6,239 nt of DNA from Clostridia bacterium (GTDB lineage Bacteria > Bacillota_A > Clostridia > Oscillospirales > Acutalibacteraceae), in the NCBI GenBank assembly GCA_024699005.1, contig JAILQN010000290.1, positions 1 to 6,239 on the forward strand, in the 5' to 3' direction. A program made the translations under genes and the position numbers. The notes under the pieces are model-generated. The model had not been told where the DNA came from. It did no database searches and saw only the letters and a program-made list of their open reading frames with translations. Below, one piece after another: positions 6,108 to 6,239 of this stretch. Numbering within the stretch: the first letter of the stretch is position 1; each line of letters begins with the position of its first letter.

Positions 6108-6239
6108 ATGATCTACGCCGGCGTTGAAAAGGCCGTCTTCATCGACCGCCCGAACCGCTTTGTCGCTCACGTTGATATAAACGGAACCGTTGAGACCGTA
6201 CACGTAAAAAACACGGGACGCTGCAAAGAACTGCTGATC
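6108..6239 (+). CDS. sfsA: DNA/RNA nuclease SfsA, N-terminal part (cut by the window end)
   Basis: The first 44 codons of an open frame that continues past the window. The peptide carries the SfsA N-terminal OB-fold signature: FIDRPNRFVAHVDINGT, then VHVKNTGRCKELLI, matching the family's F.(D/E)RPNRF and V.NTGR..EL pattern. SfsA was named for sugar fermentation stimulation in E. coli and is a nucleic-acid-binding, nuclease-like protein of about 230 residues. The ATG lies 11 bases after the CDF stop, with GGGA at 6100-6103 as a modest ribosome binding site, so it is probably the next gene in the same operon. Nothing can be said about its catalytic half. Confidence 0.88.
   Translation, partial: MIYAGVEKAVFIDRPNRFVAHVDINGTVETVHVKNTGRCKELLI

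Overview
The window reads as a piece of chromosome from a Gram-positive, low-to-moderate GC bacterium, most likely an uncharacterised gut-type Clostridia (Oscillospiraceae/Ruminococcaceae or a neighbouring lineage). The clues are strong AAAGGAG-type ribosome binding sites, a TTG start, a secreted protein combining a CUB-like domain with a Listeria/Bacteroides-type repeat and a C39/papain-like fold, and a TIR protein followed by a membrane segment and leucine-rich repeats. This placement is inference; no marker gene is present. All genes are on the + strand.

Bases 1-171 hold a structured repeat array with no coding signal. A 9-base word, AGTGAAGTT, occurs four times in one orientation and then four times as its reverse complement. 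Most of the gaps between copies are small hairpins that differ in sequence. The array probably continues left of the window. A sigma-A-like promoter (259-287) follows and drives gene 1 (318-1937), a secreted or surface protein: signal peptide, CUB-like domain, InlB/Flg_new-like repeat, cysteine-peptidase-like domain, amphipathic C-terminal tail.

Next come a PHP-domain metallo-phosphoesterase (2034-2909), a possible 27-residue ORF (2890-2973), and a TIR - transmembrane - LRR protein (2980-4869). The last is the most striking gene. Its predicted topology puts a TIR domain with the NADase-type glutamate in the cytoplasm and about 14 leucine-rich repeats outside the cell, which is a Toll-like receptor with the domain order reversed. 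Its leucine-rich part is visibly AT-richer than its neighbours. The PHP and TIR-LRR genes are 70 bases apart with no visible terminator or good promoter between them, so they may be co-transcribed.

The right end holds a cation diffusion facilitator (4957-6096, TTG start, N-D/D-D metal site, probably two C-terminal ferredoxin-like domains), then the first 44 codons of sfsA (from 6108), which starts 11 bases after the transporter ends and runs off the window. These two look like ordinary housekeeping genes in one operon. No tRNA, rRNA, CRISPR array, insertion sequence or convincing intrinsic terminator was seen.
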